From contig CAWIMY010000007.1 in assembly GCA_963837355.1 (NCBI GenBank), forward strand, positions 1,736,001-1,800,000: 64,000 nucleotides of DNA. The letters run 5' to 3'. Made by a program: the position numbers and the translations under genes. How positions within the stretch are numbered: position 1 is the stretch's first letter; each line of letters starts with the position of its first letter. This DNA comes from Aureispira sp963837355 (GTDB taxonomy: Bacteria; Bacteroidota; Bacteroidia; Chitinophagales; Saprospiraceae). The notes under the pieces were generated by a model. The model was not told the origin of the DNA and did no database searches. It saw only the letters and a list, made by a program, of their open reading frames with translations. Positions 18,012-28,067 of this stretch are shown in pieces.

Positions 18012-18661
18012 AGTACTTTTAATTTACTGTTGATATGAGATTGCTTTGTTTCAGGTTATTGTTTTTCTATCTGTGATGGGGAACGGACGATAACGAGAGA
18101 AGATAAAAAAAGGACGATAGCGTTGAAACACTACTTTAAGATATAGAAGTTGTTTAAGAATAGAGAATAGGAGCTTAAGAAGTTGTTGGGAAAATCGAGC
18201 AGGCCGTAGAATAAAAGAAGTATTGAAGAGGAGAATAGTCGTAGCCATTGAGCTGTTCTGCCGCCTGTATGTCACTGAATGTATTTATTTTATAATGCTC
18301 ACCTACTTCCTGAGACGGCTCTACTGCTCGTTGCTCAATGGGCAGTAGAAGGTTGGTTGGAGCCACAAAGCTTTCGGTAATTTTAACACCTCTGTTCGTT
18401 AAATTAATAGTTGTGGGGAGAAGGTTGCAAACGAGTATCAAGGATTCTAAGCAGGCTAAATCTATAAAAACCTACTTGCCCTACCTTCAAGGTAACAAAG
18501 TTCTAGAAGAACAAAGCATGCCGAGAGTAGGAAGTCGAGTCGAGTTAATTTTAATGCCTAAAGTTGGAGCTAGTGTTGAACCTATCTTTTATTGTGTTGT
18601 ATTACCTAGACCCCATTTTTAGTGGTCAATTAATACCGCGTTTTATAATACTAACAGAAGC
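18012..18661. other. 650-base divergent region without a clear gene
   Basis: Several short overlapping open frames lie on both strands (for example 18175-18441 minus, 88 codons, and 18338-18622 plus). None has a signal, motif or known family. The minus-strand frame has fairly protein-like composition (SQEVGEHYKINTFSDIQ), so a decayed or unknown gene cannot be excluded. The promoters of the flanking genes must lie here. Confidence 0.4.
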
Positions 18662-19149
18662 ATGTCAAAAGAGAAGGAAGAAAAAGGAAAGGAAGCAATT
18701 ATTAATCCGATCGACAAAGATAAAATTACAGAAAATCCCCACAACCTGCCCTACGCGCATACGGTAGGGGGCGCGGTCATCAAGCCTATTGACAAAGGGC
18801 GAACCAAGGGTTTGGCCGTAAAAGCTATGCATAAGCAGACCGATATGCAACTGGATCAACTGCGCCGCCAAATGGAACTCTTGGCCAAAGAAGCCCAAAA
18901 AATTCAACGCCGTGTCGAAATTTCAGAAATTATCTATGGCGCTGACATGGGTTTTAAGCCATTGATTAGCAAAACGTACCACTTGTACCAGCGCGCCAAC
19001 CAAACAGCTGTTTTGTCTGTCGTAGGGCCTAAGAATCGGGGCCAAGAGGTTGTCCCTTCGAAAGTTTTTTGTCAACGGTTACTTTATTGGCCGACCATAC
19101 TTGGGAAATACACGAAAAAGAAGCCGACGATGAGCGTCCAATTACTTAA
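18662..19149 (+). pseudogene. DUF2452 gene with frameshift
   Basis: The N-terminal 125 residues match the DUF2452 family of Bacteroidota: NPIDKDKITENPHNLPYAHT, GGAVIKPIDKG, then a helical part and the block ISEIIYGADMGFKPLISKTYHLY. After about base 19033 the frame loses this likeness, while the next frame continues with CPFESFLSTVTLLADHTWEI, the expected C-terminus. A one-base deletion in the G-rich stretch 19033-19041 would explain it. The corrected frame stops at 19147-19149. Adding one T near 19146 would extend it with LMDGQTVTLQHN, so a second indel is possible. Function unknown; the change may be a sequencing error or real inactivation. The uncorrected frame ends at 19180. Confidence 0.75.
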
Positions 19150-19183
19150 TGGATGGACAAACAGTAACGTTACAACATAACAA

Positions 19184-19227
19184 AAAAGAGGCGTTTTCCC
19201 CAACATACAGGAGAAAACGCCTCTTTT
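19184..19227. terminator. Bidirectional intrinsic terminator
   Basis: A perfect 15-bp stem (19184-19198 with 19213-19227) has A-rich left and T-rich right flanks, so it can end transcription of both the DUF2452 gene (plus) and the beta-helix lipoprotein gene (minus). Confidence 0.85.
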
Positions 19228-19256
19228 ACTTTCTAAGCTGTTCTACTTACAGGCTA

Positions 19257-20814
19257 TTATTCTATATAATCAATAAAAAATAGCGGCGTTGATCCTGTGC
19301 CGATATTGTGAAAAACAGAGTTGTTGACGCTCAACTCCCCATCGGTAAAGCGACGATAGCTGTCTTGCTCTTGGCGGCGTTCGTCTTCTATAGAAATCCC
19401 CTTCGCGTAATTCGTGAAAATGCAATTGTGATAATGTCCTCCTGCATTGTCCTTAAAAATCAAGGTCTGACTAGTAGAGCGTCCTATAGAGGTCAAGTTC
19501 CAAAACTGTGGCGTGGCATAAGGCGTTCCTGTCTGTGGGCTCGTTCCGCCATCATTTTCGCCGCCATATTCTCCTGCCGAAGGATCTTGATAGACAATGA
19601 CAAATTGATTTTTACCTCGGTAGCCTTCGTCATAATCTAGGGCATCATCAGCGCAATACGCGGAAATAAGGTATTTAGCGTTGACTGTTCCACCAAACCA
19701 CTCCATGCCGTCGTCTTGATTGCCCGCTACTTCTACATATTCTATCGTAGTGCCCGAGCCAACACCTCCTAGTGTTAAACCATTAATTTCATTACCACTT
19801 CCAATATTGGTACCTCCGTGTCGAATAGAAACATAGCGCAGCGTACCTGAGCTTTCCGCATCGTCGTTGCCGCCATACAAACCGCGTAAGTCGCTAACAG
19901 GAATTCCTTCTATTTGAGTTTTACCAGGAGAAGAGTTAAGGCTGGCATTGCCTAAAATAATCAAACCGCCCCATTGGCCTCGGGTATTGGCGGGCGTATT
20001 GCCCATGTCCCCTTCGTAGGTAAAAATAATAGGAGCAGTAGCAGTTCCCATCGCCATTATTTGGGCTCCTCTAGTGATGACTAAACCAGAAGCGCCTCCT
20101 GCGGTTCCCGCTCTGCCTTGTATCACGGTTCCTGCGGCAATAGTTTAAGGTTTGTCCACTCCCTACAAAAACTAAACTGTCCAATACATAAACGGTATCC
20201 GCACTCCAGTTGATCGTAGTTCCTTGAGCTTGCATCCAGGCATCATTAACTACTAAAATAGGTTTGCCTGCACTATTGAGCGGGGCAGAGGTCGTGTTAC
20301 CAGCTACAATACGGCTAAAAAAAGACCAATCGGCATACCAAGGATTTCCAAAGGCAGTCGCTACCGCGCCCGCATAAGGCGCTGTAGAAAACCAAGGGTC
20401 AGTCGCTGCTGGGGCACTCAAAGAAACACTAGGAATCAAAGAATTGGAAGGAAATTGGGGATTAATAACCCTATTGTTATTCGCAGTAAAAGAAGCCACC
20501 CAAGGATCTTCTTCTAGGGCAATATCAATGTTACTTTGTCCATCAACCTCCACGGTTTGAGCGACATAACCATCCGCTTCAAAATTCAACGTCCCGTCTT
20601 TTTCGGCAATAATGTTGTACTCGCCGCTGGCATTTGTAATGGTAGTAGAACGGGTAGAATTGGTAATGGTCACCCTATCTAAAGGACTGCCCGCAAGATC
20701 GGTAACTGTTCCTGTAATCGAAACAGTGCTTTCGGTTTCTTTACAAGCGGTTATTGCGAGTAGCAGAAAGCCCAAGAGATAGTAGGAAATGTAATGCATG
20801 GTCGTCGTTTTCAT
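19257..20814 (-). pseudogene. Beta-helix lipoprotein with carboxypeptidase-regulatory domain (frameshifted)
   Basis: Two overlapping frames (20071-20814 and 19257-20126) together encode one protein of about 518 residues. It opens with a lipoprotein signal (Cys24 in AITAC), then a carboxypeptidase-regulatory-like beta-sandwich (SITGTVTDLAGSPLDRVTI, residues about 31-100). A right-handed beta-helix-like region follows with GLWGG-type repeats (GQWGGLIILGNA, YGGNDDAESSGTLRYVSIRHGG). The frame changes in the TTT run at 20144-20146: one extra base splits GQTL from TIAAGTVIQGRAG, which together match the gene at 24114-25409. It lies downstream of a TonB-dependent receptor gene. It may be a surface lipoprotein working with that receptor (inference). 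Confidence 0.8.
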
Positions 20815-20937
20815 TAGTCGAATATTTTTAATAAAAATAATTATGGAGGATGAAATAATTGATACTGAGGTAAGACACTACAATAGTCCGTCCAAAATAA
20901 CAATTGGTTGATTAATAGAAGACAAAACCAATGCAAA

Positions 20938-20971
20938 AAAATGCTTACACTCTTCAAAGTGCAAGCATTTT
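20938..20971 (-). terminator. Intrinsic terminator after TonB-dependent receptor gene
   Basis: Arms 20938-20951 and 20958-20971 pair at 13 of 14 positions with a 6-base loop. On the minus strand a run of T follows. It lies 30 bases past the receptor stop codon, so the next beta-helix gene probably has its own promoter or depends on read-through. Confidence 0.8.
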
Positions 20972-21001
20972 ACAGTTAAAAAACCAAAAAAAACAGCGTA
21001 T

Positions 21002-23968
21002 CTATTGATCTTCTGTGTTTAACGTTCTAGGCTTAAAATCAAATTTATGATTGACACCTAAGCTAAAGGTAATGCCAGGATTGAGACTTGTAAATACTTG
21101 ACTCTCGGCATTGAACGACTGGTAGAGGGTTTGATCTTTCCAGTTGAGTAGGTTGGAGATGTTGAACTCTAGAATGGTATTTTTATTCTTACCCAGTTTT
21201 TGGTTGTAACTAAAGTTTAAGCTGTGAATAGGCTGTGTATAAATGTCTGGAATCAAACCTGTTCCAACGATAAAGAGGGTAGGGCCTTTTACATTGTAGA
21301 ACAACCCTACATTCGTTCCAAGACTGTTGTTGGTATAGCTAACTCCTGCGTTAATCACCCAAGGAGATTGACCCGCCATGTCTCTTGTTCTACCAATGGT
21401 TTCGCCTTCCCGTTCGTATGATTTTCTAGCCTTATATTCCAAGTCTGTCATCGTAATTGCCGAGTAAACGACCGTCACATTGGTATTAAAAGAAAGTGCT
21501 TCTAAGCTTTCGCTAATAAAGCCCAAGTCCTTGCGCAACTCAAATTCGCCACCAAACAAACGCCCGTTACCTACGTTTCTAGGTTGGTACTCTGCACTGG
21601 TTTGTTGCTCAGGAATACGTACTAATTCAATAGGATTGTTGAAGTTTTTATAGAAGGCACTGAAAGAAATGAATTGCGCTCTTTTCATAAACCATTCCCA
21701 TCTTAGATCCACATTGTCAATGTTGGTCTCTTTCAAATTGCCATCCCAAGTCACGGTTTGTTGTCCGTCAATAGTAGAAGAATAGGCAAACAAACTACCG
21801 TTGAAAATACGGTTGGTAATGGGGTCTAGAATTTGAGCGTAGGACAATTCTTTGAAAGAAGGGCGGGCAATAGTTCTAGTATAAGAACCTCTAATATTGA
21901 CCTTAGGAACAACAGTATAGGTCATGTTAATAGTAGGAAACAAGTTGATGGATTCCAATACTTTTTCATTTTGTAAGTTATTGCCATTGACCAAGTCACC
22001 GCTGGCAAAGGCAATGTCGCGGCCTGTATGGCGCTGTACAAAATGCTCTGCTCTCAATCCAATCGTACTTTTTAATTTGTTGAGTAGGGTAAATGAGGTA
22101 GAAATATAAGCGCCTGTATTGCTCACATTAGAGCTGTATTCATTGGGGTTGGGGTTGCTATTACCCGATTGAATATAAGCGCTGTTGGCGCGGTTGTCTC
22201 CTGTGTAAATATTGTCTGGTGCCAAGACCAAAGAAGGATCTGGACGATCCCAGCTTTGACCATTCTCAAATAAGATTTCATACAACTGGATGTCGTAATT
22301 TCTCAACTTGAAATTATGCGAAACCCCAAATTTTAATTCTAAATCAATTTCCGTATCAAAACGCTTTTTCAAGTCGATCTTAGCCGTTGTATTTAGCTCG
22401 TTCAAGGAGCGCCAAATTCTAGAGGGATTGCCCGCTTCTCCACTGGCAAAACTGTAAGTGCCATCATAGCTAAACGCGGTTTTGCGAATATCTGGATCCG
22501 AAGAAGTAGAGTAAGTAGGAGAGAGTTTCCAATCCACTTCCCATTTGGTAGCATCAAAAATATGAGAGCCTGATAGCAATACATTGGAAAGAGAACGCTG
22601 GTTGTATTCTAAGTTGTCACTAACAGCATCGTATCCCGATTGTCCCACGGCACTAGCAATGTTACTAATGTTAAATTCTCCTGCTCTAGATTCGCCGTTT
22701 TGTAAGTGCAAGACCGTCAATTTGAGCTTAGAGGTATTGGTTTTGTACGCCAAGCCACCAATGGCACCCAACAAAAAGTTACGCTCGCTCAAACTACCGC
22801 GCTGGATATTGGCGGTGACCAAATCGTAGTTGTTGGGATCAATATCGCGTTGGTATTCGCCAAATGCCGCTTGATCGTAATGTCTATAATTAGATTTGTA
22901 AGACAAAGAAAAGATATAGCCCAATTTTTTATTGGTTGGTTGATCGGAGCCTTTTTTTCTAAGATTAATTTGATTGCCGTAAGAAATGCCCGCACTAAAA
23001 TCTAAGAAGCTCATTTGTTTTTGAGCATCCAAGGTAGGGTCAAAACGCTGAATAAAATTAGTCACCTGCTCGTCTGTAAGACCTGGAGTAAATGGTGTTG
23101 GAACATTAGCGCCCGCGCCCGCAGGTAAGGCTCTAGTGCCATCGTCAAACCCTAAAAAGTCCGTGCTTCCCCCTTCATAACTCAAAAAATCATTGTTGAA
23201 GTGGTATTGTGGGTTATAAGCGGTGCTAAACGAAATGCTCAATTGTTGCTCTTCAGGAAATTCTTTCGTATCAATATTCAATAAACCCCCTGTAAAATCG
23301 GCAGGCAAATCAGCCGTAAAGGTTTTATTGACAATAATATTGCTAATCAAACTTGTCGGGAAAATGTCCATTTGCAAGCTGTTGCGATCAGGATCTAGCC
23401 CTGGCACATCTACACCGTTGAGGGTGGTTTTGGAATAACGGTCGCCCAAACCACGGACATACACATACTTGCCGCCTTCTACAGAAACCCCTGTAACCCG
23501 TTTAGTGGCTTCGGCTACGTTGCCATCGCCAATTTGGCGAATTTTATCTGAAGAAATACCATCAATCATCCCTGCCGCTTTGGTTTTGATATTAATAATG
23601 GCCACTTCATTGGATTCAATCGCCTCTGCCGTGACGACAATTTCGATGCCCATGTCCGAATCTTCATTCAAGACAATGTTATTCACGACAGTAACATCAT
23701 TTGCTTTTACTTCAATGCCTTCTACCGTAATGGTTTTGTAACCGATGTAAGAAAGCTCTAAGGCTACCGTGCCTGGCTCTACACGGATTTCAAAATTTCC
23801 ATCTAAATCCGTGATGGCTCCATTGGTTGTTCCTTTGATAACTACCGTGGCACTAAATAACGGTTCGCCCATCGAACCATCCATGACAACCCCTCTAATA
23901 ATACCTTTTTGAGCAGTTGCCGACAAGGCTACTATGGATAAAAAGACAAGTAAAATTAAATTCTTCAT
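21002..23968 (-). CDS. TonB-dependent outer-membrane receptor
   Basis: 988 residues. Signal peptide residues 1-19 (ending in ATAQ). A carboxypeptidase-regulatory-like domain follows (IIRGVVMDGSMGEPLFSATVVIKG, about 21-105), then a plug domain (GDGNVAEATKRVTGVSVEGGKYVYVRGLGDRYSKTTLNG, about 148-190) and a long 22-strand barrel ending in LGVNHKFDFKPR. This architecture imports large substrates through the outer membrane using the TonB system. No SusD-like gene is nearby; instead two homologous beta-helix lipoproteins flank it on the same strand, which suggests a dedicated surface partner. The substrate is unknown. Confidence 0.92.
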   Translation of the reverse strand: MKNLILLVFLSIVALSATAQKGIIRGVVMDGSMGEPLFSATVVIKGTTNGAITDLDGNFEIRVEPGTVALELSYIGYKTITVEGIEVKANDVTVVNNIVLNEDSDMGIEIVVTAEAIESNEVAIINIKTKAAGMIDGISSDKIRQIGDGNVAEATKRVTGVSVEGGKYVYVRGLGDRYSKTTLNGVDVPGLDPDRNSLQMDIFPTSLISNIIVNKTFTADLPADFTGGLLNIDTKEFPEEQQLSISFSTAYNPQYHFNNDFLSYEGGSTDFLGFDDGTRALPAGAGANVPTPFTPGLTDEQVTNFIQRFDPTLDAQKQMSFLDFSAGISYGNQINLRKKGSDQPTNKKLGYIFSLSYKSNYRHYDQAAFGEYQRDIDPNNYDLVTANIQRGSLSERNFLLGAIGGLAYKTNTSKLKLTVLHLQNGESRAGEFNISNIASAVGQSGYDAVSDNLEYNQRSLSNVLLSGSHIFDATKWEVDWKLSPTYSTSSDPDIRKTAFSYDGTYSFASGEAGNPSRIWRSLNELNTTAKIDLKKRFDTEIDLELKFGVSHNFKLRNYDIQLYEILFENGQSWDRPDPSLVLAPDNIYTGDNRANSAYIQSGNSNPNPNEYSSNVSNTGAYISTSFTLLNKLKSTIGLRAEHFVQRHTGRDIAFASGDLVNGNNLQNEKVLESINLFPTINMTYTVVPKVNIRGSYTRTIARPSFKELSYAQILDPITNRIFNGSLFAYSSTIDGQQTVTWDGNLKETNIDNVDLRWEWFMKRAQFISFSAFYKNFNNPIELVRIPEQQTSAEYQPRNVGNGRLFGGEFELRKDLGFISESLEALSFNTNVTVVYSAITMTDLEYKARKSYEREGETIGRTRDMAGQSPWVINAGVSYTNNSLGTNVGLFYNVKGPTLFIVGTGLIPDIYTQPIHSLNFSYNQKLGKNKNTILEFNISNLLNWKDQTLYQSFNAESQVFTSLNPGITFSLGVNHKFDFKPRTLNTEDQ

Positions 23969-24052
23969 GCTAGTTGCTTTGATCCCCCACAGATTTTTGT
24001 GGCTTATTGTTAAGCCTCGACCAACGCGGTCGGGCTCATTTTTTTAATAGAA

Positions 24053-24084
24053 GGAGCAGACTCGGAGATTTCCGAACCTGCTCC
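24053..24084 (-). terminator. Hairpin between beta-helix gene and receptor gene
   Basis: The arms 24053-24066 and 24071-24084 pair (7 bp plus 5-6 bp around one mismatch). It follows the beta-helix gene by 30 bases on the minus strand, but the flank is A-rich rather than T-rich, so it may be an mRNA stability or attenuation element rather than a full terminator. Confidence 0.45.
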
Positions 24085-24113
24085 TGATGCTATGTTAGTT
24101 GATTGTCAATTGT

Positions 24114-25409
24114 TTAGAAGTCAGTCAACAAGCCAGCTTGGTTAGCCCAAGTCCAACCTGCGAAGGCTGCTTTGTTAGCGCCAACCGTGTTAGACGTAAC
24201 CAAGGTAGCGTGTACATCGGTTCCTTCTTTGAAGATGGCATCTTTAGCGATGGTTAAGGTTCCTATGTTAGCTTCCAAGTTAGAGAAGACTAATTCTCCA
24301 TTAGCAAAAGTAATGGTAGAGCTGTTGTCTATTGTTCCGTCAGAAGACGTGTTGGTCAATCTAAAATCGCCTCTGCCGCTTACGGCTGGATCAGGAAAAC
24401 CAAAGAAGTACAAGTTCATGAAAGTACCTTGCGCCGATTTTCTAAAGTCGCCCAATTCTGAACCTTCGTTTCCTTTGATAGAGCCGTTTTTAACGGTATG
24501 GCCAGCTTGTAGGGCACCTTCAGGGCCGTCAATTTCCAAGGCGTGGTCTGTTGCTGGACCACAGATAACGATGAAGTTATCTAGTGTACCTGCCCAAGCT
24601 TGATCCGTATCAATAGCATCATCGCCAGCATTCAAGACCAAGATGTTTTTAGCATTTACAGTACCGCCAAAGAATTCTACACCATCATCTTGGTTGCCGA
24701 TGATTTCTATGTAGTCAATAGTAGTACCTGATCCAACACCACCTAGTGTCAAACCATTAATTTCGTTGCCATTACCGATATTGGCTCCACCGTGACGGAT
24801 AGATACATAAGTAAAGCTACCAGAGTTATCTAGTGCATTGGTGCCACCATATAGACCATTTTGGTCGGTAGTAGGAATTCCTTCAATTTGAATAGTAGCA
24901 GAAGAAGCAGAAATAGGAGCGTTACCCAAAATGATTACCCCACCCCACAAACCGTTGGTGGTAGCATCTAAGTTAGGGCTAGCAAAATCGCCACTTTCTA
25001 CGTCCTCTATGGTTATTTCGTCGGCTACTGTAGTAAAAATAATAGGCTTAGTCGCGGTACCATTGGCCATGATTTTGCCACCTCGGGCAATCAACAAAGC
25101 GGTCGCGTTAGCCCCTGTTCCTGCTTGGCCTTTGATAATAGTACCAGGCTCAATGGTTAAGGTAGCACCAGACTCTACGGTGATGCGGCCACCTAATTCA
25201 TAAACTTCGTCTGCTGTCCAAGTGACATCGCTAGTAATATTGGTATTGATGACTTTGTTTGTGGTAGAACCAACGCAAGTACCATCGACACAAACTTGGC
25301 CATTGGCACAAGTAACATCCTCGCACTTGTCTTTATCGTTATCACAAGAACTAAATGCTAGCGCACCAGCAAGCAATAAAAAGGCAGGTATATTTTTCAG
25401 ATTCTTCAT
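24114..25409 (-). CDS. Beta-helix lipoprotein paired with TonB-dependent receptor
   Basis: 431 residues. Lipoprotein signal with Cys22 (AFSSC). A short cysteine-rich EGF-like stretch follows (DKCEDVTCANGQVCVDGTC, residues about 27-46), then a right-handed beta-helix-like region (ATLTIEPGTIIKGQAG, NGLWGGVIILGNAPIS, YGGTNALDNSGSFTYVSIRHGG, EINGLTLGGVGSGTTIDYIEIIGNQDDGVEFFGG). Databases often mislabel this family 'multidrug transporter' (my recollection). The second half of the frameshifted gene at 19257-20814 is clearly homologous. Upstream of the receptor gene on the same strand with 145 bases between, it probably forms a transcription unit with it. A surface-exposed binding role is inferred. 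Confidence 0.85.
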   Translation of the reverse strand: MKNLKNIPAFLLLAGALAFSSCDNDKDKCEDVTCANGQVCVDGTCVGSTTNKVINTNITSDVTWTADEVYELGGRITVESGATLTIEPGTIIKGQAGTGANATALLIARGGKIMANGTATKPIIFTTVADEITIEDVESGDFASPNLDATTNGLWGGVIILGNAPISASSATIQIEGIPTTDQNGLYGGTNALDNSGSFTYVSIRHGGANIGNGNEINGLTLGGVGSGTTIDYIEIIGNQDDGVEFFGGTVNAKNILVLNAGDDAIDTDQAWAGTLDNFIVICGPATDHALEIDGPEGALQAGHTVKNGSIKGNEGSELGDFRKSAQGTFMNLYFFGFPDPAVSGRGDFRLTNTSSDGTIDNSSTITFANGELVFSNLEANIGTLTIAKDAIFKEGTDVHATLVTSNTVGANKAAFAGWTWANQAGLLTDF

Positions 25410-25735
25410 TTAATGGGAAATTTTTAAAATAATGGTGGAAGAAAGTAGATGGATAATACCACAGAATCACAAATGAATTTCCTCTGTGTGTTTTAAGTTG
25501 GTGCAAAGAAAAGGGTTACCTTTAAACTCAAAGTGAATCCTGTATTTTGAATTTGTTAAATGAATTGACAATTAGTTAACACTGTTCCTAAAACAGGCTA
25601 AAAGCCTTATTATCTGTGGTGTATAATTACTGTGGCAGAATAAAGATAATGGAGCTAGTAGGAAGGGCTAATAAATCCGCTGTTGTTGACGTTAGTACTA
25701 TAAATGGTATCATTCACCTAAAAAAAACACGGTTG
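25410..25735. other. Divergent intergenic region
   Basis: About 325 bases between the beta-helix lipoprotein gene (minus) and the YiiX-like gene (plus). An in-frame extension of the plus gene back to 25616 is open but lacks coding character. I see no RNA gene; it should carry both promoters. Confidence 0.5.
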
Positions 25736-26449
25736 ATGCAAAAAATAATAGCTCTTATAGGGCTTTCTTTATGGTTGCTTGGGCTAAGTGCTTGTCAGCC
25801 AACTCCAGATACGGCTCCTACTATTAAAGACGCTTCCCAGAGCGCTACCCTCAAACAATCCCCTTCTGCCAAAGTAGTACGAACAGAGCAAAACGCCTCC
25901 TATCAAAATGGCGATCTAATTTTTCACAGCTCACTCTCCCAGCAAAGCAAAGCCATTCAATTGGTTACGTTGTCCCCGTACAGCCACGTGGGCCTTCTCT
26001 ATCAAGAAAAAGGAATCTGGTATGTCTACGAGGCTATTCGCACCGTGCAACGCACTCCTTTGGAACGGTGGATTCCGCGCGGCGAAAATGGCCACTATGT
26101 AGTTAAGCGCCTAAAGGATACCGCTTTACTGACCCCAGAGAAGTTACAAAAAATGAAAAAGGTAGGCCAGCAGTACGAAGGCAAGCGTTACGACCTGAAA
26201 TTTGAATGGTCAGACGAGAAGTTGTATTGCAGTGAATTGGTGTGGAAAATTTATGAGCAAGCCTTGGGAATTGAGCTAGGAGAGAAGCAGCAATTAAAGG
26301 ATTTTAATTACTCCCATCCTTTAGTACAACAAAAAGTGAAAGAGCGCTATGGGCAAACGCTTCCCCTAGAACAATGGGTCATTAGTCCCGCTCAAGTATT
26401 TGCCGCCGAGCAGCTAGAAACGGTGTTTGAAGTGCCTGTAACTAACTAA
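25736..26449 (+). CDS. YiiX/C92-type permuted NlpC/P60-like lipoprotein
   Basis: 237 residues from the ATG at 25736, which opens a lipoprotein signal (MQKIIALIGLSLWLLGLSAC, Cys20). A circularly permuted papain-like domain follows: GDLIFHSS and SPYSHVGLLY carry the catalytic His early, and EKLYCSELVWKIY carries the catalytic Cys late. That order is typical of the YaeF/YiiX C92 group, which hydrolyses amide bonds, probably in peptidoglycan peptides or lipids. The protein should sit in the periplasm or on the outer membrane. The cited longer frame from 25616 adds 40 residues before the signal and is rejected. Confidence 0.85.
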   Translation: MQKIIALIGLSLWLLGLSACQPTPDTAPTIKDASQSATLKQSPSAKVVRTEQNASYQNGDLIFHSSLSQQSKAIQLVTLSPYSHVGLLYQEKGIWYVYEAIRTVQRTPLERWIPRGENGHYVVKRLKDTALLTPEKLQKMKKVGQQYEGKRYDLKFEWSDEKLYCSELVWKIYEQALGIELGEKQQLKDFNYSHPLVQQKVKERYGQTLPLEQWVISPAQVFAAEQLETVFEVPVTN

Positions 26450-26458
26450 TTTTAGCAT

Positions 26459-26498
26459 AAAAAATGCCCTACTGGATTTGTCTAGTAGGGCATTTTTT
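26459..26498. terminator. Bidirectional intrinsic terminator
   Basis: A 15-bp stem (26459-26473 with 26484-26498) and a 10-base loop, A-rich on the left and T-rich on the right, lies between the convergent YiiX-like and rpoN genes. Confidence 0.88.
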
Positions 26499-26522
26499 TG
26501 TAGTAATTTTCTTAAAAAGGAG

Positions 26523-28067
26523 CTAGATTTCCTTACGCAAGCGCGCAACAGGAATGTCCAATTGTTCGCGGTATTTAGCAACGGTACGGCGCGCAATATT
26601 GTAGCCCTTGTCTTGTAGCATATTTTTTAATTTCTCGTCCGAAAGTGGCTTGCGCTTGTTTTCGGTAGAAATAATTTCTGTCAAAATCTTCTTGACTTCT
26701 CTAGTAGAAACCTCTTCGCCACTAGTCGTTTGCAAGGACTCGGAGAAGAAATCTTTGAGGCGCTTGGTACCAAATTCTGTTTGAACATATTTGCTATTGG
26801 CTACCCTAGAAACTGTTGAAATATCCAAGCCTGTAATCTCCGCAATATCTTTGAGAATCATTGGACGCAGGCGTTTTTCATCGCCCGTCAAAAAGAAATC
26901 GTACTGGTACTGCATGATGGTGTACATAGTTTTCATCATGGTATCTTGGCGCTGTTTGATCGCGTCGATAAACCAACGAGCAGCGTCGATTTTTTGCTTG
27001 ACAAACATAGCCGCCTCGCGCTCTTTTTTGCTTTTTTTGTTTGCACTATAAGCACTCAACATCTCTTTGTATTGGTTGTTGACGCGCAATTCGGGCGCGT
27101 TGCGATTGTTGAGGCTCAACTCCAATTCTCCACTTCGAGATTCGATGATAAAATCAGGAACAATGTACTGTTTTTTCATACCCGATGAAGGGGCATAGAC
27201 AGCACCAGGTTTTGGATTGAGTTTAAGGATTTCCTCTGTAGCGTGGCGTAGATCGTCGCGAAAGAGCGAAAGCTGGCGCAAGAGTTTATTGTAATGTTTC
27301 TTAGAAAATTCCTCAAAGTACTTATCAATAATGGTATAAGCCAGTTGTAGATAATGGGTATCTTCTTCCGAATAGTTTTCGGTCACATCACGCGAGCCAA
27401 TTTTGCGGTCTAATTGCAACAAGAGACATTCTTGCAAATCTTGGGCACCAATTCCTGCGGGCTCAAACGTCTGCACGCGCTTAAGAACAGTTAAGACTTC
27501 CTGTTCGGACACATCCATGTTGTGGGCAAAGGCCAAGTCATCGGTAATGGCAATGGGTTCGCGGCGCAAGTAGCCATCTTCGTCAATACTGCCAATGATT
27601 TGCTCTGCAATCAGCTCTTCCCGCTCATCCAAGTCCAATAAACCCAATTGTTTTTCCATGTGTTCATGGAAAGAACTCTCTAGCGCAATAGGGATGGTTT
27701 TGTCTTCGTCATCGGCCGAGTGGTTATTGACTTCGTATTTATAAGAAGGCTCATCGTCATTCATGTAGTCCTCCAAGTAATCTTCTAGGCTATTGTCTTC
27801 TTGGCGCTCTGCCTCTTCGTTGATGTCGTCGTTTTCTTCTCTGTCTTTTTCTTTGTCGTAGGCTTCGTCCTCCATCAGATCGCTACCTTGATCTTCCTCT
27901 TCTGTGTTGAGTTCATCTTTAGAATCTTCCAAAGCGGGATTGGCTTCTAATTCTTCTTGTATGCGTTGCTCCAACATCACGGTAGGTACTTGCAACAACT
28001 TCATGAGTTGAATTTGTTGTGGCGAGAGCTTCTGAGTTTGCTTCTGGGAAAGATTCTGCTTTAGCAT
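26523..28067 (-). CDS. rpoN: RNA polymerase sigma-54 factor
   Basis: 514 residues. Region I is glutamine-rich (MLKQNLSQKQTQKLSPQQIQLMKLLQVP), followed by a long acidic region II (residues about 50-115, mostly D and E). The core-binding part includes LDLDEREELIAEQIIGSIDEDGYLRR, and the DNA-binding part has LKDIAEITGLDISTVSRVANSKYVQTEFG. The RpoN box ARRTVAKYRE sits near the C-terminus. Sigma-54 needs AAA+ activators to open promoters; none is encoded in this window. The ATG at 28067 gives the standard N-terminus. Confidence 0.97.
   Translation of the reverse strand: MLKQNLSQKQTQKLSPQQIQLMKLLQVPTVMLEQRIQEELEANPALEDSKDELNTEEEDQGSDLMEDEAYDKEKDREENDDINEEAERQEDNSLEDYLEDYMNDDEPSYKYEVNNHSADDEDKTIPIALESSFHEHMEKQLGLLDLDEREELIAEQIIGSIDEDGYLRREPIAITDDLAFAHNMDVSEQEVLTVLKRVQTFEPAGIGAQDLQECLLLQLDRKIGSRDVTENYSEEDTHYLQLAYTIIDKYFEEFSKKHYNKLLRQLSLFRDDLRHATEEILKLNPKPGAVYAPSSGMKKQYIVPDFIIESRSGELELSLNNRNAPELRVNNQYKEMLSAYSANKKSKKEREAAMFVKQKIDAARWFIDAIKQRQDTMMKTMYTIMQYQYDFFLTGDEKRLRPMILKDIAEITGLDISTVSRVANSKYVQTEFGTKRLKDFFSESLQTTSGEEVSTREVKKILTEIISTENKRKPLSDEKLKNMLQDKGYNIARRTVAKYREQLDIPVARLRKEI

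Noticed and set aside
18175..18441. 88-codon minus-strand frame in the 18.0-18.6 kb gap
   Set aside because: Composition is mildly protein-like, but no start context, signal or family is seen, and other frames overlap it. Kept only as a remark on the gap.
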